Positions 23,798 to 32,522 of a stretch of 41,476 nt of DNA are shown piece by piece; within the stretch, counting starts at the first letter, position 1, and every line of letters begins with the position of its first letter. Location: assembly GCA_964479695.1 (NCBI GenBank), contig CAYZSO010000025.1, positions 1-41,476 of the forward strand. The letters run 5' to 3'. This stretch comes from JAAYZH01 sp964479695. GTDB taxonomy: Bacteria > Bacillota > Clostridia > Saccharofermentanales > Fastidiosipilaceae. A model generated the notes under the pieces. That model worked only from the letters and a program-made list of their open reading frames with translations, ran no database searches and had not been told where the DNA came from. The position numbers and the translations under genes are program-made.

Positions 23798-24934
23798 TCA
23801 TTTTATGCTTTCCCAGGCAAAGTCGATCACCATGTTACTGAGCGGAAAAGAGCTGCAAAGTTTAATCAAACTTGTTTCCTTCATGAGGCGATCCTCCGGG
23901 ATAAACACATCACCGGAGATAAGCTTAACAACACATGCTTCACAATTCCCACTGCGGCAGCGGGCTTTGGTCAGGAAACCCGCTCGCTCCAAACCTTTCA
24001 GCAGCGATTCATCGTTACGCACCGAAATCTCAACGTCTTGATCCTCGCGAAGCAAATCAGGGAAATAGGCTGCAAAAATTTGGCTATACATAGCATAATT
24101 TCGCATACGCAAGCGGAAACCAGTCGGTTCAGGCGGCAAGAAATCGCCTTCGTGAATTTCTCCCGGCACCTCATAAATGATTTGCTCGGCGGGGATTTTG
24201 TTCTCGAAGAAATAAGGTGCGATTGCTTCATACATAACTTGTGGGCCACAGCAGAAAAAAGTACTGTCGGGGCGCAACTGCGCATCTCGTAAAACACGGC
24301 TGTTGACGAGCCCCTGATGCGCTCCGTCTGGGGCATCCTGTTCGAAGAAGAAGTCGACCTTTATCTTGTCCGAGTGGGCAGCATAGAAGCGAAGTTCTTC
24401 CACAGCAATCGCCTCTTGCGGATCTGTCCAACCGCAGAGAAGCGTTACATCGATGGGAAGGTCTTGTTGGAAGGCGGCTTTGGCCAAAGAAAGCAACGGC
24501 GTCAGACTGAGCCCTCCCGAAATTCCGACTACGTGCGGCGAATGGTCGGGGGTCCAGGTGAAATGCCCGCGAGGAACGCTGCCGAGGATTGTGCTGCCTA
24601 CCTGAATGTTCTCGCCGAGCCAGCTCGACGTAAAAGCGCCATGAATAAATATACAAAGGTCGTAGAAACCGTTGGTCGCATCCCTCGGCGTGGAGGCTAT
24701 GGAATACGGGCGGGAGGTCACGGACCCGCCAATCTGGAAAAACAGGTTGATAAACTGACCGGCCTGGAAGGGGGCAAGGGGCGTGCCGTCGGCGGAGACA
24801 AGCCGGTAACGCCACGTGTCCACGGTCAAAGGCTCGACGCTCGCGACCCGGAGCCGCTGCAGGGTGTCGTTCGTGGCTTGTGGCGTGTTGCTGGGTTGCG
24901 GAGTGGCAGGCACGTTTTGTGGCTGGTCAGTCAT
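23798..24934 (-). CDS. FAD/NAD(P) oxidoreductase with C-terminal 2Fe-2S ferredoxin domain
   Basis: After a Pro/Thr-rich N-terminus come an FAD-binding barrel (SRPYSIAST, residues 74-82), an NAD(P)-binding domain (GISGGLSLTPLLSLAKA, FFCCGPQVMYEA) and a plant-type ferredoxin domain with CRSGNCEAC (Cys-x4-Cys-x2-Cys) and a fourth Cys in KLCSSFP. This order is that of class IA reductases such as hybrid-cluster-protein reductase and phthalate/vanillate reductase types. It would pass electrons from NAD(P)H to a partner protein. It follows the nitroreductase gene by 9 bp, so the pair may form a redox unit; the partner is not in the window. Confidence 0.88.
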   Translation of the reverse strand: MTDQPQNVPATPQPSNTPQATNDTLQRLRVASVEPLTVDTWRYRLVSADGTPLAPFQAGQFINLFFQIGGSVTSRPYSIASTPRDATNGFYDLCIFIHGAFTSSWLGENIQVGSTILGSVPRGHFTWTPDHSPHVVGISGGLSLTPLLSLAKAAFQQDLPIDVTLLCGWTDPQEAIAVEELRFYAAHSDKIKVDFFFEQDAPDGAHQGLVNSRVLRDAQLRPDSTFFCCGPQVMYEAIAPYFFENKIPAEQIIYEVPGEIHEGDFLPPEPTGFRLRMRNYAMYSQIFAAYFPDLLREDQDVEISVRNDESLLKGLERAGFLTKARCRSGNCEACVVKLISGDVFIPEDRLMKETSLIKLCSSFPLSNMVIDFAWESIK

Positions 24935-24943
24935 GGTTGGACC

Positions 24944-25516
24944 TCAGCGGTAGGTGACTCGGCCTTCGCGCCTTTTGGGAGCTCTTCCCTGCTGTGCGGC
25001 GTAGCCAAGGGATAGGGCGCAGACGAAGGGGCCGGCCTCGGGAGCGAATTCGGCTCTGATATCGCCCTCTACTTTCTTGGGATTGTACATCCAGCAGGAA
25101 GCGATTCCCAGAGACCATGCGGCCAAAGTCATATTCGTGACGGCTGCGGAGGTGCTTTGGGCAGAGGCAAATTCATCGTCTTTGCCATATTCTTTGTCCA
25201 AGAATGCGAGGATGACCGTCTTGGCGCCACCCAGAGTTTCCATGAAGGATAGGCTCTCTTCCACCACAAATGTTCGGTTGGGGAAGCGCTCTTCCAGCTC
25301 CTCACGAAATTGCTGGCGCGTTTTGTGCACGATTTCTTGATATCGTTCGATTGCTTCGGGCGAGCGCAGCACGACAAAATACCACGGCTGACGATTCTTA
25401 TTTGAAGGCGCCCATAATCCGGCCTCAATAATCTTCTCAAGCATCTCGTCCGAAACCGGCTGATCGGTATATTTGCGAATGCTGCGTCTGTCGCGGATGA
25501 CATCGATTACGTCCAT
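24944..25516 (-). CDS. Nitroreductase-family FMN protein
   Basis: The N-terminal motif RDRRSIRKYTDQPVSDEMLE and WAPSNKNRQPWYFVVL (FMN contacts), and ITGW-like sequence replaced by SLGIASCWMYNPKK, place this 190-residue protein in the nitroreductase family. Members reduce nitro groups, quinones or flavins using NAD(P)H. I chose the ATG at 25516 because AAGAGG lies 10 nt upstream; an in-frame GTG four codons earlier overlaps that site. It is upstream of and probably co-transcribed with the flavin/2Fe-2S reductase. Confidence 0.9.
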   Translation of the reverse strand: MDVIDVIRDRRSIRKYTDQPVSDEMLEKIIEAGLWAPSNKNRQPWYFVVLRSPEAIERYQEIVHKTRQQFREELEERFPNRTFVVEESLSFMETLGGAKTVILAFLDKEYGKDDEFASAQSTSAAVTNMTLAAWSLGIASCWMYNPKKVEGDIRAEFAPEAGPFVCALSLGYAAQQGRAPKRREGRVTYR

Positions 25517-25550
25517 GATGGTATGCACCTCTTCGTGCGAATATTACAGA

Positions 25551-25637
25551 GTGTGGCCGGTAGCGTGCCACCGAGCGTGGTGCTTGTGGCATGCCGGGGC
25601 TGTATGAGTGTGCAGTTAGGCGTGCCACCGGCCACAC
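25551..25637. terminator. Long inverted repeat, possible terminator of the 14-gene operon
   Basis: GTGTGGCCGGT (25551-25561) and ACCGGCCACAC (25627-25637) are perfect inverted arms around a 65-nt interior that also repeats GCGTGCCACC. It lies about 60 nt past the ribokinase stop. No T-run follows, so function as a terminator is uncertain. Between it and the ribokinase stop, GGCATAA-like 10-12-nt repeats are visible. Confidence 0.5.
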
Positions 25638-25693
25638 ACCCATTATGCCTTATTTGTTCTTCGTATACCAGTAATACCAGTTCTTATGCAAGT

Positions 25694-26563
25694 TTATGCC
25701 AATTCGTTGCGCCATGGGATCGAGTTGGCCGCTCCTTTTCTAGTTATGGCAATAGCGGAGGCTTTTGTCGCTAGTTGAAGAGACGCCTCCGGAGTCTCCC
25801 CTGCTTGGTAGGCGGCTATGAAAAACCCGGAGAAAGTATCTCCGGCACCGGTTGTATCGACCACATGGACTTGCCTAGCTGCCTCCCGATAACGTTTCCG
25901 ACGTTGAAAGACAGAACCTCGATCACCTAGAGTCAGCAAAATTTTGATATTGGGATAGCGCCTGCTGATTTCGTCTAAAATCCCTTCTTCTGTATCGAAA
26001 CCGGATATTGCCTTACCTTCGTGTTCATTCAAGATCAGGACATGGACTTTGGCCAAATCATACTCGGCAATTTTCTCGTCAGCCGGTGAGGGATTAAGGT
26101 AAATCCACATTCCTTTGGCAGAGGCCTGATCAATAATATAACCTACTAAATTAATTTCATTTTGCAGGACAACCGCATCACCCTCGGCAAAATCCTGCAT
26201 CACGCGATCGATATAGTCTTTCGTGATCTCACGATTTGCCCCACCATTCAGAAGGATGCAATTCCTCCCTTCACGATCGACCTGAATAAAGGCGCTGCCT
26301 GTACTTGTAGGTACGGTCAACACATGTCTGCAATCCACCCCATTTTCTTCCAGAAGTTTCTTAAGAAAGAGGCCATCTTCGCCGATCATTCCCGCGTGGT
26401 AAACATTTGCACCTGCTCTGGCCATGGCCAAAGATTGGTTCAACCCCTTTCCTCCGGGGTGAACTTCATAGCTTGAGGAGTCAATGGTCTCCCCTTCTCT
26501 GACGATATGTTCCACCTTAAAAGTATGGTCGATATTTAATGACCCAAAATTTAAGATTTTCAT
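25694..26563 (-). CDS. Ribokinase-type PfkB sugar kinase
   Basis: The protein opens with ILNFGSLNIDHTFKVEHIV and GGKGLNQSLAMARAG, and has the intact PfkB signature VVDTTGAGDTFSGFFIAAY with the catalytic Asp. This fits ribokinase or a close relative phosphorylating ribose or another sugar at the end of the operon. I start at the ATG at 26563, with GGAG 6 nt upstream, rather than six codons earlier. The nucleoside hydrolase two genes upstream would supply ribose. Confidence 0.9.
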   Translation of the reverse strand: MKILNFGSLNIDHTFKVEHIVREGETIDSSSYEVHPGGKGLNQSLAMARAGANVYHAGMIGEDGLFLKKLLEENGVDCRHVLTVPTSTGSAFIQVDREGRNCILLNGGANREITKDYIDRVMQDFAEGDAVVLQNEINLVGYIIDQASAKGMWIYLNPSPADEKIAEYDLAKVHVLILNEHEGKAISGFDTEEGILDEISRRYPNIKILLTLGDRGSVFQRRKRYREAARQVHVVDTTGAGDTFSGFFIAAYQAGETPEASLQLATKASAIAITRKGAANSIPWRNELA

Positions 26564-26669
26564 TCTTTGCTCCAATCTCACTCTGTTGAGTTACTATACG
26601 ATTCTATTATAAATTGTTCTCTTCTAACAAATTATATACTCTACGAAGATCACCTCTTGTAAACCGATC

Positions 26670-27908
26670 TCATGTTCCATTTACTGAAGTTTCAACAGGT
26701 AACACATCTTCATCACGATCATACCCAGGCAAAACATCTCCTATGACAAATAAGAGCACTCCAAAGCCGGCTACTCCGGCTAATAGTAGGAATGTATATG
26801 AAATACCAATCGAGGCAATCATTGCCCCTGAAACATAGTTCCCTAAAATCCCGCTGATCGCAGCGATCACTGCCGTAATAAAGGTAATTGCCGTACTGTG
26901 AATAGCAAGAGGTGTGTGTCTTCTGACATACTCCAACATGGCCGGTTGCAGGAAACCATAAGATGCTGAATTAAGAAGTTGGAAGGTAATCACTGAGAAT
27001 AAACCTGAGGCAACGCCGAGGCTGAGGATCCGTAGAATCGTAAATGCCCCGGCCCAGAGCATGAGTGTTTTATTCTTGTAGCGTTCACTTAACTTCGTGT
27101 AGAGGAGCATAAAAGGCAACATCATTGATGTGTTGACCGCCATTGACAAGCCATTGTGAAAATTCGTCCCACCTAAGCGACTAATTAAGATGGGTGTAAA
27201 GGTTAGCGCCGCCCGAAGACCAATATTCATTAATGTCATAGAAAGGACGAAGACAAGGTAGCGGGGGTTGGTCAGTAGTATTTTTACGGCAGAGGAGAAG
27301 GATAAGGCGTCTTTGGCCTGACTCTTATGAAGCATTTCCTCGTCCTTAATAGCAAATGAGAACAGAAAGACGAGTAAAATCAGAGCCGCATAAAACGGGA
27401 ACACAAGGTTGATGCCAAATTCATTAAGGATGACACCCGCGAGTAGGGAAACCACGGCACTTAGTAAGGAGCCCATGCCTCGAGAAAAGCCATAGACAAT
27501 ATTGGGATTTCCGGAAGCCAACTTGTAGGTCCATGCATCCACCAGACCGGCGATTGGCTGGGCAAAGGCAGCAAAAATTGCATTGAGTAAAACCACATGC
27601 CAAAAAATAGTCGTAAATAAATGAAGAAACGGCAAAGGTATCGCCACTATGGAACACAAGAGGATCGCCTTGCGTATTGTGAGTTTTGTATCGGTCAAAA
27701 TGCCCCAGATCGGCTGAGCAAAGAGGTTAACAAGTGATTGGATCGTTACAATCAAGCCAATCTGCTCAACATTAAAACCAATACCTGTCCAAAAAGTAAT
27801 AAGAAATGTACTGAGGATGGTAAACGCCGGCCAATAGGTCATGTGAACACCGGTAATCAGGTAGTTCTCCCGCTTGTTTCGAGCAAGAAGCTCATTTCTC
27901 TGATTCAT
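26670..27908 (-). CDS. MFS transporter (MFS_1-like)
   Basis: About 12 membrane segments and the TM2-TM3 pattern VNLFAQPIWGILTDTKLTIRK mark an MFS permease related to nucleoside or sugar proton symporters. I start at the ATG at 27908 (MNQRNELLARNK), with GAGG 9 nt upstream; a TTG eight codons earlier overlaps the ribosome binding site. It lies between the nucleoside hydrolase and the ribokinase genes, so nucleoside or ribose uptake is a reasonable inference. Confidence 0.88.
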   Translation of the reverse strand: MNQRNELLARNKRENYLITGVHMTYWPAFTILSTFLITFWTGIGFNVEQIGLIVTIQSLVNLFAQPIWGILTDTKLTIRKAILLCSIVAIPLPFLHLFTTIFWHVVLLNAIFAAFAQPIAGLVDAWTYKLASGNPNIVYGFSRGMGSLLSAVVSLLAGVILNEFGINLVFPFYAALILLVFLFSFAIKDEEMLHKSQAKDALSFSSAVKILLTNPRYLVFVLSMTLMNIGLRAALTFTPILISRLGGTNFHNGLSMAVNTSMMLPFMLLYTKLSERYKNKTLMLWAGAFTILRILSLGVASGLFSVITFQLLNSASYGFLQPAMLEYVRRHTPLAIHSTAITFITAVIAAISGILGNYVSGAMIASIGISYTFLLLAGVAGFGVLLFVIGDVLPGYDRDEDVLPVETSVNGT

Positions 27909-27940
27909 TGATACCATCCTCAATTCCGACAATTCGTTGA

Positions 27941-28948
27941 TTACGCAAGATTCTTGATCGATTCCATAAACATGTCGAAGAAGCGGTCGTTATATAATTC
28001 CTGGACAACTTCAACATTTTTAGGGCCTGGCAAGTAGTTTTCGAAGTCGCAAACGGTTGCTCCATCAAGGAAACTTCCACCTACTTCAATATCGACACGC
28101 ATTTTTTGAGATTTTTTGATTACAGTCGGATCGATAATTCCTGCGACTGCACAAGCATCGTGGATAGGACAGTATTCACCCATGTCAAGCCAGAAAATAT
28201 TTGAGTTATGCATGGTCCTAAAGGCTTGCAGTAATGACGAAACCATTTCTGAAGTTTTATTGCCAATGGCCGCTACCCTGTCAATAATGGCTTGATTATA
28301 AAGTGCTGTATAGGTAACGTCGTATCCATACATCACGATAGGGATCCCGCTCTCGAAGACAATTTTTGTTGCCTCCGGATCCATATAGGTATTAAATTCC
28401 ATGAAAGGTTTTGTGAAGATGAACCGACAAGTCCCTCCCATCAGAGAGATTTTTTCAATCTTGGGGAGTAGATCCGGGTAGCTGCGGATAAATAAGCCAA
28501 TATTGGTCAGAGGTCCGGTTGGAATCAGGGTGATTTTCTCCTCACTTTCACGGACAACCTTGGCGATCATTTCTACCGATCTTGCATAATCAACGACTTG
28601 TAAAGGATTTTCTTCAGGGAACGTGAAACCATCTAAACCGGTTTTGCCATGGACGCCTCCTTCATTCGGAATTTCGTCGGACGGACGTTGAGGCATTAAG
28701 CGAATCCTTTCCGCCCAACCGTAATCTCGCACCATGTTATAGGGCAACCCCTTTGCAACCGGAATTTCCGGCTTACCAATTAAGTTCATAACGTTAAGTG
28801 CATTCTGAGTAACCTTTTCCAAGTCCTTGTTACCCGCGACGGTAGTAATAGCCCTTACATCGAGCTTTTCATTTCCGCAGGCCAAAACGATGGCCATCAT
28901 GTCATCGTGCCCCGGATCACAATCGATAATTACAGGAATTCGTTTCAT
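27941..28948 (-). CDS. Inosine/uridine-preferring nucleoside hydrolase (IUNH family)
   Basis: The calcium-binding motif IIDCDPGHDD near the start, LIPTGPLTNIGLFI, KISLMGG and HDACAVAGIIDP are the landmarks of nucleoside hydrolases, which cleave the N-glycosidic bond to give ribose and base. The start at 28948 is fixed by GGAGG 7 nt upstream. The specificity could differ in this unusual operon, for example a non-nucleoside N-glycoside. Length (335 residues) is slightly above the usual 310-330. Confidence 0.92.
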   Translation of the reverse strand: MKRIPVIIDCDPGHDDMMAIVLACGNEKLDVRAITTVAGNKDLEKVTQNALNVMNLIGKPEIPVAKGLPYNMVRDYGWAERIRLMPQRPSDEIPNEGGVHGKTGLDGFTFPEENPLQVVDYARSVEMIAKVVRESEEKITLIPTGPLTNIGLFIRSYPDLLPKIEKISLMGGTCRFIFTKPFMEFNTYMDPEATKIVFESGIPIVMYGYDVTYTALYNQAIIDRVAAIGNKTSEMVSSLLQAFRTMHNSNIFWLDMGEYCPIHDACAVAGIIDPTVIKKSQKMRVDIEVGGSFLDGATVCDFENYLPGPKNVEVVQELYNDRFFDMFMESIKNLA

Positions 28949-28970
28949 TTTGATACCTCCACTTCGTTTT

Positions 28971-29354
28971 TTAAATAGAGCTAAGCCCAATCGATACTTC
29001 TGTCATTTGTTCAGGAAACCCCAGAATAACGATTTCTTCTCTTTCACCTAGCAATAGCTCGCCTTCACACACTGCCAAAGAAATACTGCGTCCAAGGACT
29101 GATGAGCGAATCATATAGGCAAGTTTTGCCTTATCTTGGCTCAGTACTTCTTCCTGAGTAGGCACTAAGCGAATAAGATCATCACGTATGTCCGTGATCG
29201 TATGATCTGTGCCTTCACAGCAAAGAACCGCTGCGTTTGTTTGAAGAACTTGAATAGAAACGAGTTTCACCGGCTTCTGAAGATCCACGTAATCTTTTAC
29301 TAGCGTGGTTATAAATTTTTTGCCTGCTTCTAGACGAATGATTTCTTTTCTCAT
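28971..29354 (-). CDS. YjbQ-like (UPF0047) single-domain protein, active-site residues missing
   Basis: The 127-residue protein follows the YjbQ pattern: VSIQVLQTNAAV in place of the usual xxxHTTAAV, DIRDDLIRLVP, then SSVLGRSISLAVCEGELLLG and EIVILGF. The first histidine is replaced (QTNAAV) and the H-x-N-x-AH segment is absent (SQDKAKLAYMIR). It is therefore probably not catalytic by itself. YjbQ proteins are of uncertain function, with a reported secondary thiamine-phosphate synthase activity. The start at 29354 has GAGG at 5-6 nt. It lies just downstream of a SIS gene, the second such pair in the operon. Confidence 0.7.
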   Translation of the reverse strand: MRKEIIRLEAGKKFITTLVKDYVDLQKPVKLVSIQVLQTNAAVLCCEGTDHTITDIRDDLIRLVPTQEEVLSQDKAKLAYMIRSSVLGRSISLAVCEGELLLGEREEIVILGFPEQMTEVSIGLSSI

Positions 29355-29361
29355 ATTTACC

Positions 29362-30510
29362 TCAGCCGAAAATTTCACTTGTTTTGATTGTGTTGTTTCG
29401 CCCCTCTGCCCATACACCGCCATTGCGGAAATAGGGTTCTTGGGTCAATGCGGAATAATAAGAGGCTAATAATGCTCCGGGGACAAAATTCACCAGGCAT
29501 TCTAAGAATCGTAGACCCTCCGGAGCTTCAGGTATAACGAAGACACCGTCGCCGGAGGCCAAATCATAGTTCTGCTTGGTAGAGATGATCGCTATCGGTC
29601 TGCCAACAGCCTTTGCTTGGTGAATTGTCTCTAAAATACGCGAGTGATTGTTATCTTCCCAGGCACATACAAGTAGAAGCGGTGTTTTCTCCGGTTCACC
29701 CTTAAAATAATGAACATGACACCAGTTCTCGGAGTCCGTCAGTGCGGTCAGGACTCCGGCTGTCTCAACAAATTTCGCTCTGATGAAACTAGCATTGTGA
29801 TAGTAAATATCATCTCCCACACAATCAAAGGCTTCAAAGGTTGACCAGCCCTTCATCAGATCGTACGCTTGGTCGTCATAAGAGGCAAAGTTTTGCATAG
29901 CTTGTCTCGTGTAGCTGATCATTTGCTCCCCCAACCGTTTCATTGTGCCTTGCTCAGCGGTTTGTTTCACTTCGGCAAAATAGGCAGAGAACAAGAAGAG
30001 ACCGGTTAGGCTGGCATAATAGTTCCGTAAACCTGGACCTTGCGAGGGGAAAGACGGGGTATTCACATTCAGAACATAGTCAGCAACTCGTGCCGCAGGT
30101 GATTCCGGCGTATTGGTAACCAGCATCGAGGCAACCCCCAATTTGCGGGCATGTAAAATCGCTTCTTTGACTCGGGCAGGGCTTCCGGATGCACTAATCG
30201 CAATCAGCATGGTTGAGCTCATATCCGACATACTATGCGGTGTAAAATATCTGGCAAAGTCGATGCAACGCATGGCCTCAAACGTGTGTCCGAACTTATG
30301 TGCATATTGTCGGAAACTTGACAAGGCAATATTGGCAGCCATTAATGAGTCGCCGCATCCCGTCAAAATGAATCTGCGGTACTTACTAAGAGTTTCCGCA
30401 GGTATTGCAGCCAATACGCCACGGGTAGCGCCTTCCACTTGATAAGTCGCAAGGTCTGAAAGACTCTCACACTGCTGACGAAGATTATTATCGAACATTT
30501 CTTTACCCAT
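29362..30510 (-). CDS. SIS-domain sugar isomerase/deglycase-like protein (paralogue 1)
   Basis: The first SIS domain carries the phosphosugar loop ILTGCGDSLMAANIAL and IAISASGSPARVKEAI; the second carries DSENWCHVHYF in the place of the catalytic His loop. The C-terminus NFVPGALLASYYSALTQEPYFRNGG is shared with three other genes of the operon. Such proteins act on sugar phosphates in the cytoplasm (isomerases, deaminases, FrlB-type deglycases); the substrate here is unknown. The ATG has GGAGGG upstream, and the preceding gene's stop is one base away. Confidence 0.85.
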   Translation of the reverse strand: MGKEMFDNNLRQQCESLSDLATYQVEGATRGVLAAIPAETLSKYRRFILTGCGDSLMAANIALSSFRQYAHKFGHTFEAMRCIDFARYFTPHSMSDMSSTMLIAISASGSPARVKEAILHARKLGVASMLVTNTPESPAARVADYVLNVNTPSFPSQGPGLRNYYASLTGLFLFSAYFAEVKQTAEQGTMKRLGEQMISYTRQAMQNFASYDDQAYDLMKGWSTFEAFDCVGDDIYYHNASFIRAKFVETAGVLTALTDSENWCHVHYFKGEPEKTPLLLVCAWEDNNHSRILETIHQAKAVGRPIAIISTKQNYDLASGDGVFVIPEAPEGLRFLECLVNFVPGALLASYYSALTQEPYFRNGGVWAEGRNNTIKTSEIFG

Positions 30511-30511
30511 C

Positions 30512-31318
30512 TCAATTTCCCTCCGCCACTAGGCTGATCACTACATTTCGAGGTCTGGGGCCGTCGTACTCAAAAAAGCAGAGATCTTCACCTTCAGGCA
30601 ACAATAGTTCTCCGTTTTCAAAGAGTACATCCAGCTGATTTTGAAATACCGCAGTTTTTATATGTCCACCGGCATCTGACGCGGTTTCCCGATGTTTAAA
30701 ATCCACTCGTGTCGGAACCATTGCTTCTATCCTGGCCATGTGGTCTGCCTTTGCTGCATCGGAGATGCCGGTTCTCCCCAATCCTGCTGTTGAATGAAGG
30801 CAACTTAGATGGCAAATACCAGTCGACAACCCCGAGTCTTTGATCGCAGCGTTTACCTCTGAGAGAAGTGAATGAACGCCCATGTAGACCGTCTTTACAC
30901 TGATCTTCCGTGAATATACAGGGGCTTCGACAACCGCAACGTGATAGTTGCGATGGCGGGGACCATCAAAGTCGATCAAAACAACGCCTTGAGAGGATCC
31001 CAGCAAAGGTTTGCCGCCAATAATCGGTATAACCAATCTGTTACCCATCACGGCTGACTTGACTTGTCCGGATGAATCGTAAGGGGCGTATTGGTTCTTA
31101 TAAGTGACTCTTGTTGGGAAGTTACGGTCGATCTCATCCAATAGGTCATCAAGTCCTCGTTTGTCCCAGAATGAGGTGATGCAAAGTCCCATCGTGGGAG
31201 ACGGTGCGGTAATGACACAAAGCCCTTCAGATACGGCTGCTGCTGAAACCGTTTCCTCTACTTCTCCGGTAATAGAGATACAGGTTCGAAATTTCGTATA
31301 TACGTTAAATGTAGCCAT
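30512..31318 (-). CDS. Tandem YjbQ-like (UPF0047) fusion, one degenerate and one intact domain
   Basis: Two YjbQ-like domains occur in one 268-residue chain; the family is normally about 130-140 residues. In the N-terminal domain the usual HTTA is SPTM and the H..N.AH segment is NQYAPYDSSGQVKSA, so the histidines are lost, although SAVMGNRLVIPIIGGKPLLG and VLIDFDGPRHR are well kept. The C-terminal domain keeps LHSTAG, FKHRETASDAGGHIKTA and FEYDGPRPR, so its histidines are intact. The ATG at 31318 has AAAGG 7 nt upstream; a TTG two codons earlier is less likely. It lies between two SIS genes. Confidence 0.8.
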   Translation of the reverse strand: MATFNVYTKFRTCISITGEVEETVSAAAVSEGLCVITAPSPTMGLCITSFWDKRGLDDLLDEIDRNFPTRVTYKNQYAPYDSSGQVKSAVMGNRLVIPIIGGKPLLGSSQGVVLIDFDGPRHRNYHVAVVEAPVYSRKISVKTVYMGVHSLLSEVNAAIKDSGLSTGICHLSCLHSTAGLGRTGISDAAKADHMARIEAMVPTRVDFKHRETASDAGGHIKTAVFQNQLDVLFENGELLLPEGEDLCFFEYDGPRPRNVVISLVAEGN

Positions 31319-31330
31319 GCGCAAACCTTT

Positions 31331-32512
31331 CTACAGCTGATACTCAATTTTGCTGTTTTTAATTGTCATTGAAGATTGGCTGAGGAAGACACTGGAAGGA
31401 TCCCAGCTGCTGCTCTTCATATCAAACGAATTAAAGTACTTCTTGTCACCTAGTTGAGCGATATAACCTGCTAGAAGTGCAGATGGAATAAAATCGGCAA
31501 AGGCTCTTAACCAGGTGAACTCCGGATCCGGAGCAGGTAGAGTGACGATCGCTGCGCGAGGATCAATTTCTTCAGGCTTATCGGTAATCGTGAGTACCGG
31601 ACGACCAATCTGCAAAGCAGACCAGATCGTTTCTTTTAGTCTTGAAAAACTCGCTTGATCACTATACGCATGGATCACAGTTCCCACAGTTTCCGGTTGC
31701 TTGGTAAAGTAGTTAATATGACACCATTCTTCGCTGTCATCGTAATAGGCCGTTTCTCCTACACATTCGTAGATCTTCTCTTGACCAAACATTGCAGAGG
31801 CCAAAGCCTGATCGTCCCCAATGAAATCGAACCGTGTGTAGGTTTTCCACTGTTCTGCAACGGCCAAAATAGTTCGCTCAATATCAGCAAGTCGTCTTGT
31901 CACAGCCATAACGTAGGATGTAATCTTGTTTTGCCAGTTTTCAGGGTCTTCAGGAGAAAGGACCCCTCGGACAAGACCCAAACGGCAGGCTATGGCAGCT
32001 AAACCGGTGAGGCTTGCAAAATAGGACCTGAGGCCGGGGAAATCATTCGGGAAAGAAGGTGTTTCAGGATTCAATAAGGCCTTAGCAGTTCGAGCACAAG
32101 AAGACGACTCTTTATTTGTCAAGGCAAGTGAATAGGCTCCAAGAGCGTTTGCTTTTTGAAGTGCTTCATTGATTCTGGCCGTTTCACCACCCGCACTGAT
32201 TCCAATGAGCAAGGGGCTGTTTGGTTCTCCTATACCTATATCTGACGCCAACTTGTAGCGATTGAATGTAATGGGATCGTACACATCCACACTCATCACA
32301 TCACAATATTTTTCGAATACACCTTTCATTGCCAGTGCCGCAGCGAGCGAGTCGCCGCAACCGGTTATGACAATTCTGCGAATGTCAAAGCAGATTTGAA
32401 TGGGCAAAGCAGAAGTGATTTTCTCTCCGGCAAAGGCCCTCTTTACTTGCTTTTCTGCAAGATCTCCTAAACTCCAGATTTGGTTTACGATTGGGTTTTT
32501 AAGTCTCTCCAT
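31331..32512 (-). CDS. SIS-domain sugar isomerase/deglycase-like protein (paralogue 2)
   Basis: Two SIS domains are visible: IVITGCGDSLAAALAMKG and GISAGGETARINEAL in the first, and DDSEEWCHINYFTKQPETVG in the second at the catalytic loop position. The C-terminal segment FADFIPSALLAGYIAQLGDKKYF matches the other paralogues. It would act on a sugar phosphate or glycosyl conjugate. GGAGG lies 6 nt before the ATG. It directly precedes the YjbQ fusion gene, with 12 nt between them. Confidence 0.85.
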   Translation of the reverse strand: MERLKNPIVNQIWSLGDLAEKQVKRAFAGEKITSALPIQICFDIRRIVITGCGDSLAAALAMKGVFEKYCDVMSVDVYDPITFNRYKLASDIGIGEPNSPLLIGISAGGETARINEALQKANALGAYSLALTNKESSSCARTAKALLNPETPSFPNDFPGLRSYFASLTGLAAIACRLGLVRGVLSPEDPENWQNKITSYVMAVTRRLADIERTILAVAEQWKTYTRFDFIGDDQALASAMFGQEKIYECVGETAYYDDSEEWCHINYFTKQPETVGTVIHAYSDQASFSRLKETIWSALQIGRPVLTITDKPEEIDPRAAIVTLPAPDPEFTWLRAFADFIPSALLAGYIAQLGDKKYFNSFDMKSSSWDPSSVFLSQSSMTIKNSKIEYQL

Positions 32513-32522
32513 TTTTTCCTCC

